Positions 25,679 to 34,567 of a stretch of 41,120 nucleotides of DNA are shown here, piece after piece. A program made the translations under genes and the position numbers. Source of the DNA: a virus. Every line of letters begins with the position of its first letter. Position 1 is the stretch's first letter. Under the pieces are notes generated by a model. That model was not told the origin of the DNA. It did not search any database and saw only the letters and a list, made by a program, of their open reading frames with translations. The DNA lies in the IMG/VR virus record IMGVR_UViG_3300038701_003007, positions 1-41,120 of that record, one strand, 5' to 3'.

Positions 25679-25870
25679 CTACTCGGCGTTCAAATCAGAT
25701 TTGGTTTCCCCTTTCGCGATCCTCTCAAGTTTTTCCTTTACAGTCTTTGTGAACTTTGTCTTTCGGAACATTTTGAAGATTTTGAATCCAGCCTTTGGAA
25801 CTGCTGGCGTCTCGTCTTTTGTTACTAAAGAGATTTTATCCACTATAACATTTGATATTTTTGCTGACAT
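25679..25870 (-). CDS. Small basic hypothetical protein (63 aa)
   Basis: Begins MSAKISNVIVDKISLVTKDE and has a basic middle (KIFKMFRKTKFTKTVKEKLERI). It lies between protease and scaffold genes. The short VxKISLVT-type start resembles small peptides produced from head protease genes, but I recognise no family. Confidence 0.5.
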   Translation of the reverse strand: MSAKISNVIVDKISLVTKDETPAVPKAGFKIFKMFRKTKFTKTVKEKLERIAKGETKSDLNAE

Positions 25871-25881
25871 ATATTTTTTGA

Positions 25882-26253
25882 TTAAATTTCTTGTTTGAAT
25901 CCGAACCCTTCCATTGAAACTCCTACAAATTCTCCGCTCATTGCCATCTCGTAAAATTTATCACTTAGTTTGATCCCTACTATCCAGCTTCCTTTTGGTA
26001 CTGTCTCTCCGTCACCGAAGTCAAGATCTATAGGTGCGATATAACTCTCTACAAACTCTGCATCCTTCACCTCTTCCGTTGTATGGTCAATGTTAACCTC
26101 CTTTGATGCCAGGTTCTCTATAAATTCGTATGCTGTCTTCTGTATCTCTTCTGAACTTATGATATCTCCATTTAAATCCTCCTCATCTGGAATCAAAACA
26201 GGAACAACCACCACATTGGCGATACTCGATTTTTTGATTTTAAATGTTTTCAT
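25882..26253 (-). CDS. Prohead protease (XkdF-like serine peptidase)
   Basis: 123 residues from the ATG giving MKTFKIKKSS; upstream codons are open but cross the promoter. The pattern VVVPVLIPDEEDLNGDIISS, NIDHTTEEV, then WIVGIKLSDKFYEMAMSGEFVGVSMEG matches XkdF-type prohead proteases, with H in IDHT and S in GVSMEG as likely catalytic pair. It would cleave scaffold during capsid maturation. Confidence 0.8.
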   Translation of the reverse strand: MKTFKIKKSSIANVVVVPVLIPDEEDLNGDIISSEEIQKTAYEFIENLASKEVNIDHTTEEVKDAEFVESYIAPIDLDFGDGETVPKGSWIVGIKLSDKFYEMAMSGEFVGVSMEGFGFKQEI

Positions 26254-26281
26254 TGGTGAATTTATAAGTTTAATCAATATA

Positions 26282-26310
26282 ATGTTATCTGATTTGCTTT
26301 TGCTGCACAA
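26282..26310 (-). promoter_or_regulatory. Promoter for capsid genes
   Basis: On the minus strand TTGTGC and TAACAT are 17 bp apart, located between the Mu F-like gene and the protease gene. It would boost transcription of protease, scaffold and capsid. Confidence 0.6.
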
Positions 26311-26316
26311 GTTTTT

Positions 26317-27084
26317 TTAATCTTTCCTAGTAGAATACTGAACATAACACCTACATCCTATATGGAATAATGCAGTCTCATGACCGCTCTGAAACAGTTC
26401 TTCTTGTTTAATCCACCCCTCTGCTTCATTCGGTAGGCATATATCCTTTGTCACTCTGTCGTCCCCCTGTGAGATACTTCTTTTGTACATTTGTTGTGAG
26501 ATTTCTTTACTGATTTCTTCTGCCTGGTGAAACTTTCCGTCCTCGTATGCGTTTCCCATCTCCTGTGAAGCGATAAGCTTTGTCCGAAATTTACTAAAAT
26601 CAACAAACTTTGTCTTGATATCCTGTGCAACCTGTCCAACGTCTTTCCCTTCTACGATTCCTGTCTGGATAATTTCATTTATTTGTTTTCTTGTAGTCTC
26701 ATCTATATTTGTTACGAGCTCAGCTGAACGTGTTCGTGCATAACTTTCCGCATGTGCTGCTTTAATACCAAAATCGCCGACTACGTCCATTTCTTGTATA
26801 ACAGCCTTGTATCCTTCCCCTACTGCTTCTATCATGAATGCTTGAAATACTGTGATTGCATCTTCACTTAATTGTTCGAGATCTTCTTCTAGTGTTTTTT
26901 TCAGTACAATTTTTTCTGGCTCCTGAAATATTGATTGATCAATTCCTTCTGTTTGTTCGAGGTATTCCTTAACATACACATCTGACTGTGCTTTGAAATA
27001 CTTACGAACAGCAGACGCAAACTTTAATTGTAGCGGTATTATTGCTGTACGTGCCTCTGTTTTGAAAAATTCGATATAGTCCAT
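26317..27084 (-). CDS. Mu F-like / SPP1 gp7-like minor head protein
   Basis: 255 residues. The C-terminal half (LIASQEMGNAYEDGKFHQAEE, then WIKQEELFQSGHE and HIGCRCYVQY) matches the phage head morphogenesis domain of Mu gpF and SPP1 gp7, ending in the typical CRC. The start overlaps the portal stop (TAATG). Confidence 0.85.
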   Translation of the reverse strand: MDYIEFFKTEARTAIIPLQLKFASAVRKYFKAQSDVYVKEYLEQTEGIDQSIFQEPEKIVLKKTLEEDLEQLSEDAITVFQAFMIEAVGEGYKAVIQEMDVVGDFGIKAAHAESYARTRSAELVTNIDETTRKQINEIIQTGIVEGKDVGQVAQDIKTKFVDFSKFRTKLIASQEMGNAYEDGKFHQAEEISKEISQQMYKRSISQGDDRVTKDICLPNEAEGWIKQEELFQSGHETALFHIGCRCYVQYSTRKD

Positions 27085-28403
27085 TATATCCCTTTTGCTA
27101 TGATCTCTTCGTCTGACTCACCCTGTGGTTCTCTGCTTGCTGGTACATATAAAGCATCGCCATTAAGAACAGGCTCAAGGTCGTAGTTTGATTGTTCTCT
27201 GGCATCGTTTGGTGACATCCAACCAGAACGGACTGCATCTGACAGTCCCTTCATTTCTTCTATTGTATTTTCTTCGTCAAAACTTGTAAGCGATAATGTA
27301 AGATCTCCATCCTCTGCGAACTCATTTTTCATAGTTCGAGAAATTTGCACAAGAACACTTGTGAATAATTCTTGTATTGGAAGTACAGAGTATTGGTTGA
27401 ACACCTTTGTCGCCTCACCTGAAGATGCTTTGTTTGATGAATCAGAAAACATAAGATCATACGGTATGTTCATTCCTGCGAGTATATCTTCCCTAAGCTG
27501 TCGTCTGTAAGTTGAGAAAGCGTTTGCGTCAATCTCACTATCTAAAACAATATAATCAAGATCACCACCGACCATTAATGCAGTGAATGAATTCTTTACT
27601 CCCGATGTTTTCTTTTCGAACTCCTCTTTTATCATCTTCTTTTCTGTAACAGAAGTTTTCCCCGACTTGTCGTATATAAGAACTGTCTTCATTGTTCCTT
27701 TCTCAAAAAACTTTGTGAAGTACTGATCGATATATGAAAGAAGTATCGCTTGGTCTGTAACCTCTGCTATCACACTGTCTCCGTAGTTATTGTTATCAAT
27801 TGATACATTCTTTACAAGTATAACCTGGTTAAGATTTGGGTTGTAACCCGTCCTGTATTGTCCGTCAATAAGAGTAGGGTCCAGTTGTGATGGTTTTGAT
27901 CCTATATCATTCCACACACGCTCTTTCTCTTTCCTTTTTTCTTCGTCTGGCTCAAAAATATTAAAATATGCTTCTTGAGTTCCTATTTTTTGAATTGCTC
28001 CCTCTCCTCCCTTTAAAAGCCTGATACTATCCGTAATAATTGGAAGCAATCTCGTAACCTCCCCTCTTTTGTTTGTTATAACTTCAAACCACGCCACACC
28101 ATTTGTATAAACATTTGGAGTTCCGTATCTTATAAGAACATTCTTCATACCCTGAAGCTTTTCTGCTATCGCTTGATCCTGACTACTTATAAGAGAAGTA
28201 TTAGAAGCAAGAGACACTTTTTCCATTGATGCTTTGAGCAAAGAAGATGATTTTCTAAGTGTGCTCATAGTACTTGGCGGTATTGCGTACTCGATAACTT
28301 CTACCGAAAAATCAGACTCAACCTGCTTCGTTCCTTCTACATAGGTTTTTCTCAAATCTGACATAAAAACAACGTTCGACTGGCCTTGGGATTTTTTGCT
28401 CAT
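27084..28403 (-). CDS. Portal protein (HK97-type)
   Basis: 439 residues. Motifs such as LPIITDSIRLLKGG, RRQLREDILAGMNIPYDLMF and ATKVFNQYSVLPIQELFTSV, ending in VRSGWMSPNDAREQSNYDLEPV, identify an HK97-family portal, the ring through which DNA enters the head. It lies between terminase and minor head protein, as expected. Confidence 0.92.
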   Translation of the reverse strand: MSKKSQGQSNVVFMSDLRKTYVEGTKQVESDFSVEVIEYAIPPSTMSTLRKSSSLLKASMEKVSLASNTSLISSQDQAIAEKLQGMKNVLIRYGTPNVYTNGVAWFEVITNKRGEVTRLLPIITDSIRLLKGGEGAIQKIGTQEAYFNIFEPDEEKRKEKERVWNDIGSKPSQLDPTLIDGQYRTGYNPNLNQVILVKNVSIDNNNYGDSVIAEVTDQAILLSYIDQYFTKFFEKGTMKTVLIYDKSGKTSVTEKKMIKEEFEKKTSGVKNSFTALMVGGDLDYIVLDSEIDANAFSTYRRQLREDILAGMNIPYDLMFSDSSNKASSGEATKVFNQYSVLPIQELFTSVLVQISRTMKNEFAEDGDLTLSLTSFDEENTIEEMKGLSDAVRSGWMSPNDAREQSNYDLEPVLNGDALYVPASREPQGESDEEIIAKGI

Positions 28404-28461
28404 AGTTTAAAATAATTACTTGACAAAATAAAAATACTCTTTTTCGTGCGTCAGCACAAGT

Positions 28462-29931
28462 TTAATTCATTATTACGAGTCCGTTACTGTGATTATAGTC
28501 TGCTGACAAACAATACACAACTGAATCCATCTGATCGTCGTGTTTTACGTCTGGAAAGTTAGTTAATTGGTATACAACCTCCTCTGATGAACCATCTGAT
28601 GGGAAGTAAACATTACCCTGTTCAAACTTTGATTGCTGCTTTAGAAGCCTTGTCATCTTGTCCTTGTGCGCGTGGTGCATGTGTACGTTCATTCCCATTT
28701 CTCGCATAAGAAGTCCCAGCGTCTCTTCCTTATTCTTTTCGTATATAACTGCATCGACATTAAATTTTTCGTAAACAGACAGCATTTTTTTCCGAAGGTC
28801 GATAGATGAAAGCTTCACACCGTCGCAATACAAAATGTAATATTTGTTTCCAATTACTCCGACGATAGCAATACCAGTAAAATCCTTGTTCTTTGTCTCC
28901 TTCTCGCTACTTGCTGGATCCACCGCCATGAGTGTGTAATCGAATGCATCGGGCAACACAGCCCAGTATCTGATCCAGTATTCCTTGATGGCATTGTCTT
29001 CCTTGTTCAACGGTATATTTCTGAACTCCTGGTTAAAAAATGTCGGACCGATACCCTTCTCGTGTCCTATTGTAACTCCTTTCTTATCGAGTATAGGTCC
29101 CCCGTCTCTTCGTCTTATAAGAGATTCTTTATTCCACATCCCTTTCCATAGAACATTCTCGAAGTTCTGGTCGCATGCCTGGTACTCAACCGTGAACCAC
29201 TTCATCTCGTCGCGTAAATATTTTACAAAACAAAGGTTACCGATAATCGTTCCTAAGGCACACATAGATCCTCCAGGCAGCAAAGTGTTATAAAGTGACG
29301 TAAAAGCCCACTGGTTGAATTTTGCGACAATTTCTCGGTTCTCTACGTCCTTGTTCTCCTGTGGATCATCGAAAAGTATTTTTGTTGGCCTATCTCCACG
29401 AATCTTTTGTCCTGCTGACTTTGTCTCTACGACTGTTCCATTTGAAAGCTGCAATAATGACATTGTCCATCTCTTTCCATCGTCTCCTTCTTTTTTATAC
29501 ACGTTTGTTGGTCTCATCCTTCCAAAAACTTTTATAATAGCTCTGTTTGACTCAAGCTCTGTTTTTATTCGTCCTATCCCTTTTTTTCCGAGTCCTTCCG
29601 ATGCAATATATAAAATTGATGACTCTATCTGGTAAAGCAAAGCGTGAATTATCCATATCAAAATGGCGGTAGTCTTCCCATGTCCACGCGCAATGATAAT
29701 ATTCAGGTTAATCCCTAGGTCGAGCTTCTCCCATATCTCCTGATGGAATTCTGGCGTGTATATGAACTTCCCCGTCTTGTTATGTGTTTTCCATTCACTT
29801 AAAAAATAGTCACTGAAAAATGTCTTATCATAAAAACCCTTACTATATGCATAGTGAAGGTATTCTGCCTCAGAAAGCTCTGAGCTTATAGGATCAAGCT
29901 TTTCAACTATATGTAATGGTAAAATTTTCAT
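28462..29931 (-). CDS. terL: Terminase large subunit
   Basis: 489 residues. Walker A ARGHGKT (81-87), Walker B ILFDDPQE (185-192), nuclease site MAVDPASSEKE (near 337) and the final acidic cluster DDQMDSVVY (near 465) give the ATPase and RNaseH-fold nuclease that package and cut DNA. Its start overlaps the small subunit stop by one base. Confidence 0.94.
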   Translation of the reverse strand: MKILPLHIVEKLDPISSELSEAEYLHYAYSKGFYDKTFFSDYFLSEWKTHNKTGKFIYTPEFHQEIWEKLDLGINLNIIIARGHGKTTAILIWIIHALLYQIESSILYIASEGLGKKGIGRIKTELESNRAIIKVFGRMRPTNVYKKEGDDGKRWTMSLLQLSNGTVVETKSAGQKIRGDRPTKILFDDPQENKDVENREIVAKFNQWAFTSLYNTLLPGGSMCALGTIIGNLCFVKYLRDEMKWFTVEYQACDQNFENVLWKGMWNKESLIRRRDGGPILDKKGVTIGHEKGIGPTFFNQEFRNIPLNKEDNAIKEYWIRYWAVLPDAFDYTLMAVDPASSEKETKNKDFTGIAIVGVIGNKYYILYCDGVKLSSIDLRKKMLSVYEKFNVDAVIYEKNKEETLGLLMREMGMNVHMHHAHKDKMTRLLKQQSKFEQGNVYFPSDGSSEEVVYQLTNFPDVKHDDQMDSVVYCLSADYNHSNGLVIMN

Positions 29932-30341
29932 TATTCATCATCGTTAGATGTGTCGTCTGAATCTTCCATCATGAGGTTCATTTGTTCAAGCCTTGCTTTT
30001 AATGGATTGTCGTTCACCTCTAAGAATTGAATATTATTCTCAGATAACCCTCGGTCTTTCCCTATGGTATTTAATATTGTTTTAATTGCCCATGGATTTC
30101 CATCTACAACATGTTTATAAAGCCTATTTTCTGCAATATCTATAATCTCAAGTCTCTCCTTTTTCAAAATGTCCTTCATGTCTGGGTGTCTTTCTAACCA
30201 TTGGTATACAGCTCCACGGGTAACACGAAGCATCTTAGCAGCAACGGAGATAACTCCGAAGCTGTTTTTGATTGCTTTCTTAAATAACACCTTCGTTATC
30301 CGTTGTTTTTTTGGATACTCTCTAGTTATCTTTTTGTTCAT
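29931..30341 (-). CDS. terS: Terminase small subunit
   Basis: 136 residues. A helix-turn-helix (NSFGVISVAAKMLRVTRGAV, then YQWLERHPD) is followed by helices and an acidic tail. It would recognise the packaging site. Its start overlaps the MetK end by 20 bases and its stop overlaps the large subunit start. Confidence 0.85.
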   Translation of the reverse strand: MNKKITREYPKKQRITKVLFKKAIKNSFGVISVAAKMLRVTRGAVYQWLERHPDMKDILKKERLEIIDIAENRLYKHVVDGNPWAIKTILNTIGKDRGLSENNIQFLEVNDNPLKARLEQMNLMMEDSDDTSNDDE

Positions 30342-31509
30342 CTGTAGTTTTTTTATTTTCCAAAAGTTTTTCTTCTGCGTCTATCTCTTCTTGCAATTGT
30401 TTTGCTGCCGCGTCTTGAAGCTCTTTTACTCTTTTCTTTAATCGTGCAGCCTTCTGTTCTGCCTCAAGGTTTCTCATTGCATCTCCTTGGTCCCAGATAT
30501 GCCCTTTTCCGATATATCCTTCTGTTGCGTATTTGAGGTGATTTGGTTCTTTAAGTTTCAATTTTCTTATAATAGCCTCTGGGCTGAGCTCCCCTTCTTC
30601 TAAAACGTATCTTCGAGGAGCTGTTCCGTCTACCTCTACAGTTACCATAACTGGTTCTGCTACTCCGATAGAATATGCAACATTTATTTTAACCTGCTGT
30701 ACTCCTGCTGGCATCTTTTTCAATGTTTCCACTGCCATACATCGTGCTGCAAGTGCCGCACTCTTGTCCACCTTAGTTCCGTCTTTCCCACTGAATGCAC
30801 CCCCTCCGATCTGTACTCTTGGACCGTAAGCGTCAACAACGAGCTTTCTTCCTGTAAGTCCTGTATCTGCGTCAATTCCTCCCACGTTCCATTCTCCTGC
30901 TCCGTTTAGTATGATCTTGAACCCTTCCATAACTTTTACTTCATTTTCTTTTACCCATTCGGTAAAAAGTTTTTGCAATTCTTCATTTGAAACTCCACAC
31001 CAACTGATCACTGCACATCCGATTTTTTTGTTATCATCAATAGTGATCTGTGTTTTTCCGTCCGCTTTATGTTTCGAGTATATGAAGTCACATAGGCTTC
31101 GTGCAAGGTAGTGTTCGTGTGGGATCATGGCATCGTTATCTCTGCACGCAAACCCTACAACGATTCCCTGGTCTCCTGCTCCTCCTGTATCAACTCCATT
31201 TGATATTTCACGAGACTGACGAACAACATTGACATGAACTTCAATTCCCTTACTTTCTTCTTTCCCTATAATTTTCTCAATAATAATTTCTATTTGCTTA
31301 TTGCTTACAAATTCTGAACTATTACTCTCACCTGTAATAAAAATTTTACCATGTCCAGCCATAACCTCAATCGCACATCGTGCTTCTGGGTCAACTTTTA
31401 GGTATTCATCGACGATAGCATCCGATATTCGGTCACAAATCTTATCTGGGTGCATTGGTGACACGCACTCTGATGTTAGTAGTATTTTAGCGTTTTCTTG
31501 GTATGACAT
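30322..31509 (-). CDS. metK: S-adenosylmethionine synthetase
   Basis: 395 residues from the ATG giving MSYQENAKI, preceded by its own promoter; the longer open frame upstream would include the promoter. Family motifs are intact: HPDKICDRISDAIVDEYL, GAGDQG and GGGAFSGKDGTKVDKSAALA. It makes SAM from methionine and ATP. About 45 charged residues at the C-terminus, beginning EAEQKAARLKKRVKELQ, go beyond the normal end and look like an added coiled coil. It stands directly after a SAM-dependent DNA methyltransferase, so it probably feeds phage DNA methylation. Confidence 0.95.
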   Translation of the reverse strand: MSYQENAKILLTSECVSPMHPDKICDRISDAIVDEYLKVDPEARCAIEVMAGHGKIFITGESNSSEFVSNKQIEIIIEKIIGKEESKGIEVHVNVVRQSREISNGVDTGGAGDQGIVVGFACRDNDAMIPHEHYLARSLCDFIYSKHKADGKTQITIDDNKKIGCAVISWCGVSNEELQKLFTEWVKENEVKVMEGFKIILNGAGEWNVGGIDADTGLTGRKLVVDAYGPRVQIGGGAFSGKDGTKVDKSAALAARCMAVETLKKMPAGVQQVKINVAYSIGVAEPVMVTVEVDGTAPRRYVLEEGELSPEAIIRKLKLKEPNHLKYATEGYIGKGHIWDQGDAMRNLEAEQKAARLKKRVKELQDAAAKQLQEEIDAEEKLLENKKTTDEQKDN

Positions 31510-31526
31510 AGTATATATGTTATTAA

Positions 31527-31554
31527 ATAATGATAATTTTGTCTGTTTTGTCAA
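31527..31554 (-). promoter_or_regulatory. Promoter for metK-terminase
   Basis: TTGACA and CATTAT on the minus strand are 16 bp apart, 18 bases before the MetK start. Confidence 0.65.
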
Positions 31555-31563
31555 GTTGGCTTT

Positions 31564-31605
31564 GTTTAGCCGTTTGTGTTCACTTGCTCACGCGGTGGCA
31601 TCAAA
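31564..31605 (-). other. Inverted repeat between methyltransferase and metK
   Basis: CGTTTG and CAAACG bound a 25-base loop, followed by GGCT-N6-AGCC. Both lie between the methyltransferase stop and the metK promoter. No T tract follows. It could be a structured 3' end or a control element; it does not match a SAM riboswitch that I can verify. Confidence 0.4.
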
Positions 31606-31621
31606 CGTTAATGTGTTATAA

Positions 31622-32866
31622 TCACATTTTTTCTGCCTTGTCTCCTGTGAGCTCCTCCCATCTCTTAATGATTACGTCTGCGTACACTGGGTCGTACTCC
31701 ATAGTAAACGACTTACGCCCATTGAATTGGCACGCTATCATTGTTGATCCTGATCTTCCGAATAAATCAAGCACGTTATCTCCTCTCTGTGATGAGTTCT
31801 CTACCATCTTTGATACCAGCTCTACTGGTTTCATTGTAGGGTGTACGTCGTTCCTTGCTGGCTTGTCTGCGTGTATTATGCTTGCCTGGTAGTTTTCTTG
31901 TAATTGAATAAGTATTTTTAGAAGCTCTTCTTTCTTCATATCTGTAAGTTCTTTTCCCATTTCTTTTTCAAAAACAGTAGAACTAGTGAAGTCCTGACAA
32001 AAGTAATGAGCCCCTCCGTCTTTCCAACCGTAAAGGATAGGCTCGTGCTTCCAGTTGTAGTCTTGTCGCGATAATGCGAACTGACTCTTTACCCATACGA
32101 GGCACTGTCTTGTAGTAAGTCCTGCTTGTGTGGCTGCATTCTGGAAGTTTATCCGTTCTCCGTCTGCATGGGCAATATAAAAACACGCCCCTTTCTTCAT
32201 TGTCATAGCGGCGTTATCCATGGCTTTCTTCAAGAACTCAAAAAATTCCTTATCCCCCATGTCGTCGTTCTCAATCTTCATCCCGTCTGTTCCTTCGTAT
32301 GCTACGTTGTACGGCGGGTCTGTCCATAAAAGGTCAATCTTATTCTCTCCTACAAGCTTCTCTACGTCTTCTTTGCTCGTGCTGTCTCCACACATCAAAT
32401 AGTGATCTCCTAACTTAAATCTATCCCCTCGCTGTGTCTTGGCAACCTTTGGAGCGTCTGGGACCTCGTTTTTTTGCTCGTCACTTGGCTCCTCTTCGTC
32501 TTCAATCTGTACAAGGTCTATAAACTCCTCTTGAAGATCTGTGAGGTCTGTAAGCTCAAATTTAAGCATTTCTATATCCCACTCGCTTTCGTTTGTCCTG
32601 TTGTCCATAATTCTGTATGCACGGATTTGATCTTCTAAAAGGTTTTCTACCATGATACACGGTGCATCCTCCTTCCCCAGATGCCTCAATGCTTCGTAAC
32701 GACCATGCCCTGCTATAATGTTCTTCTCACTGTCTATAACGATTGGCTGTAAGAATCCATACTCCTCGATACTGTCTGCGATCTTTTGTATTTGGTCTTT
32801 CGGATGTTTCTTTGTGTTCTTTGCGTAAGGCAAGAGCTCCACAAGAGGAAAAGTTTTGATTTCCAT
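31622..32866 (-). CDS. ParB-like domain plus N6-adenine DNA methyltransferase
   Basis: 414 residues. The first 95 match the ParB/sulfiredoxin-like domain (VELLPYAKNTKKHP, IIAGHGRYEALRHLG) often fused to phage methyltransferases. Then come DPPY (183-186), HEPILYGWK and the SAM loop DLFGRSGST (367-375), the beta-class order of N6-adenine or N4-cytosine enzymes, with DPPY favouring adenine. There is no partner endonuclease, so it is a solitary enzyme, perhaps for protection from host restriction. The SAM synthetase gene follows. Confidence 0.92.
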   Translation of the reverse strand: MEIKTFPLVELLPYAKNTKKHPKDQIQKIADSIEEYGFLQPIVIDSEKNIIAGHGRYEALRHLGKEDAPCIMVENLLEDQIRAYRIMDNRTNESEWDIEMLKFELTDLTDLQEEFIDLVQIEDEEEPSDEQKNEVPDAPKVAKTQRGDRFKLGDHYLMCGDSTSKEDVEKLVGENKIDLLWTDPPYNVAYEGTDGMKIENDDMGDKEFFEFLKKAMDNAAMTMKKGACFYIAHADGERINFQNAATQAGLTTRQCLVWVKSQFALSRQDYNWKHEPILYGWKDGGAHYFCQDFTSSTVFEKEMGKELTDMKKEELLKILIQLQENYQASIIHADKPARNDVHPTMKPVELVSKMVENSSQRGDNVLDLFGRSGSTMIACQFNGRKSFTMEYDPVYADVIIKRWEELTGDKAEKM

Positions 32867-32876
32867 GTTTATAGTG

Positions 32877-32906
32877 ATTATGCAATAAGTACACCTATTT
32901 TGACAA
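32877..32906 (-). promoter_or_regulatory. Promoter for the methyltransferase
   Basis: TTGTCA and CATAAT on the minus strand, 18 bp apart. The -10 ends 10 bases before the ATG, so the mRNA would have an extremely short leader or none. Confidence 0.55.
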
Positions 32907-33009
32907 TTTTAACTCAAAAATCAAGGTATTTATGCAAAAAACGTCCGTTTTGGTTCAAAAAAGAGCGTACAGCTGCACATGTGTATAGCTGCAAAGTTTT
33001 TACATTTTT

Positions 33010-33228
33010 CTATATTTTCTTTACATATTTGTAATATATACCTCTAAAGTAGTTCAAAACTCGCATATAAATTCCAGGATCCTTTTTTATCATAGCTTGG
33101 TAGAAAGTTCTATCACATGACTTGTAATATCCCTCTTCTTTTATAACAGTTACTCCTCCTATTGGTTCAAATCCTTCTTGGATAAGTCTGTTAACATCAT
33201 GTTCGCTACTTGCTATTGTATAATGCAT
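33010..33228 (-). CDS. Small hypothetical protein (72 aa)
   Basis: Begins MHYTIASSEHDVNRLIQEGF, then EPIGGVTV, and ends with a basic aromatic helix (LNYFRGIYYKYVKKI). The first half resembles small DUF1737-type phage proteins with a V-x2-L-x2-GF-P-GG pattern. Last of a chain of six small genes. Confidence 0.6.
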   Translation of the reverse strand: MHYTIASSEHDVNRLIQEGFEPIGGVTVIKEEGYYKSCDRTFYQAMIKKDPGIYMRVLNYFRGIYYKYVKKI

Positions 33229-33238
33229 AATTCATTGG

Positions 33239-33442
33239 TTAAAAATGTTTTTTGATTAATTTTACTAAGTCTTTAAAGACGTCTTCTGCTTTTTTCTTGG
33301 AAAAAGTATAATAAGGTTTTCCTTCACCTCTCATTACCCCCATAGAGTTTGGATGATACTCAGAAAAATTACTTTGATCACTTACTGTTTCTATGAACAT
33401 ATCTAATACTTGTTCTTGCGGTGTTCTTATTTCTTTTTTCAT
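33239..33442 (-). CDS. Small hypothetical protein (67 aa)
   Basis: Start chosen at the ATG of MKKEIRTPQEQ, one base after the previous stop; longer frames overlap it. Helical with an aromatic centre (GEGKPYYTFSKKKAEDVF). No family recognised. Confidence 0.58.
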   Translation of the reverse strand: MKKEIRTPQEQVLDMFIETVSDQSNFSEYHPNSMGVMRGEGKPYYTFSKKKAEDVFKDLVKLIKKHF

Positions 33443-33443
33443 A

Positions 33444-33629
33444 TTATTTATGTGGATTAATGGTTTCAATATAAGCACCTGTAACTCCCATTGCCGCTAG
33501 CTTCTTTTTAACTTCTTCTATGACATCATCTACCTCTTGGTATTCATAGACGTTCTCACGGCATCTCACGCGTTCTCCTTGTCCTCCTTCGTAGTCAATC
33601 TCTAGGATTGCTTTTAATTCTTCACTCAT
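33444..33629 (-). CDS. Small acidic hypothetical protein (61 aa)
   Basis: Begins MSEELKAILEIDYEGGQGER, with a helical second half (VDDVIEEVKKKLAAMG). Compact alpha-beta look. No family recognised; spacing within the chain of small genes supports it being real. Confidence 0.6.
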   Translation of the reverse strand: MSEELKAILEIDYEGGQGERVRCRENVYEYQEVDDVIEEVKKKLAAMGVTGAYIETINPHK

Positions 33630-33639
33630 AGTATGTAAT

Positions 33640-34107
33640 TTAAATTTTATATGCTTTTTTCAATAGCATTATTCTTTCTTCTCTGTCTTCTTTTGTAGTG
33701 TTTATGTTTACAATATAACCGCCATTATAACCTATTAAATCTCTTATATCATATCCATACTCACCATCAAATGATGAAAATTTTGTAAATCTTTGATCAT
33801 ATTGAAGTACATAGCAATCACTGCCTGTTTTAGGCTCATCAAACTTATATATATGACATTTAAGTTCTTTCATAGCTTCGACTTGTTCTTTTGTTTCAAA
33901 AGTTTCTCTTAGTGTGTGAATATTGTTTTCAAAAGTAGTTGATGTCAAAATAGTAAAATCCTTCTTAAACTCATCTTTCACCTCCTCGAACCATTCAGGA
34001 AATTTTTCTGGATCAATATTTCCTGCCAAATCTTCAATACTATTTTCTGGGATAATACTGCCCTTTAAAGATCTGGGCAAATCCTTCAGTAGTTTATATT
34101 GTTTCAT
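33640..34107 (-). CDS. Hypothetical protein (155 aa)
   Basis: Starts KQYKLLKDLPRSLKGSIIPE, a pattern seen in some phage proteins of unknown role, followed by EKFPEWFEEV. The C-terminal part is mixed strand and helix with aromatic residues. It is the largest gene in the chain. Confidence 0.6.
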   Translation of the reverse strand: MKQYKLLKDLPRSLKGSIIPENSIEDLAGNIDPEKFPEWFEEVKDEFKKDFTILTSTTFENNIHTLRETFETKEQVEAMKELKCHIYKFDEPKTGSDCYVLQYDQRFTKFSSFDGEYGYDIRDLIGYNGGYIVNINTTKEDREERIMLLKKAYKI

Positions 34108-34117
34108 AGGTTTTTAA

Positions 34118-34339
34118 TTAATTTGCAAAAAATTTCCTGATCTCTTCCTCTATCATATCCCAAGATGCAAACCATGGCTTGACTGGTATTGTTATCAATA
34201 GTGTTCCATCACTGTACTCAAGTGTTCCACCAACGCTGCTTACTAAGAAGTTTTCACCGTCAAATGATCCACCCTTAGCTAGTATCATATCTATTCCTTC
34301 GTTTGCCTTTTCTATGCTTGTGTTGATTTTATATTGCAT
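34118..34339 (-). CDS. Hypothetical protein (73 aa)
   Basis: MQYKINTSIEKANEGIDMIL begins an alpha-beta protein with a glycine turn (GGTLEYSDGTLLITIP). No family recognised. It follows the first gene of the chain by six bases. Confidence 0.58.
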   Translation of the reverse strand: MQYKINTSIEKANEGIDMILAKGGSFDGENFLVSSVGGTLEYSDGTLLITIPVKPWFASWDMIEEEIRKFFAN

Positions 34340-34345
34340 ATGGTT

Positions 34346-34534
34346 TTAATTAATGTCTAAATAAGGTAATTGTTTCAAGGTAATTCTTGTTGTTCCTAGT
34401 TTCTCGCACAAATACTCGCCGATCTCTTCGATCTGCTCTGGTGTTTGTGGAGGCATTGGGACCGTGAATCCCTCGTTTACGTATCTATCATCCTTTTCGT
34501 CGTCGAATTGATAGAATATTGGAGTTTCTTTCAT
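34346..34534 (-). CDS. Small acidic hypothetical protein (62 aa)
   Basis: I choose the ATG at 34534 (MKETPIFYQF) because CTTAACCACTA lies seven bases upstream and the promoter and structured leader precede it. A longer open frame continues upstream but its only start is a TTG at 34756, inside or upstream of the promoter -10 and so outside the transcript. The protein is acidic with PMPPQTPEQIEEIGEYL in the middle. No family recognised. Confidence 0.62.
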   Translation of the reverse strand: MKETPIFYQFDDEKDDRYVNEGFTVPMPPQTPEQIEEIGEYLCEKLGTTRITLKQLPYLDIN

Positions 34535-34541
34535 AGTACTA

Positions 34542-34552
34542 TAGTGGTTAAG
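34542..34552 (-). promoter_or_regulatory. Leader motif CTTAACCACTA before 34534 gene
   Basis: Exact 11-base copy on the coding strand, between the structured leader RNA and the start codon. Confidence 0.6.
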
Positions 34553-34567
34553 TAATATTATTTTCTC

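Noticed and set aside
31564-31605. tRNA or SAM riboswitch
   Set aside because: No cloverleaf, T-loop or known SAM aptamer core could be fitted.
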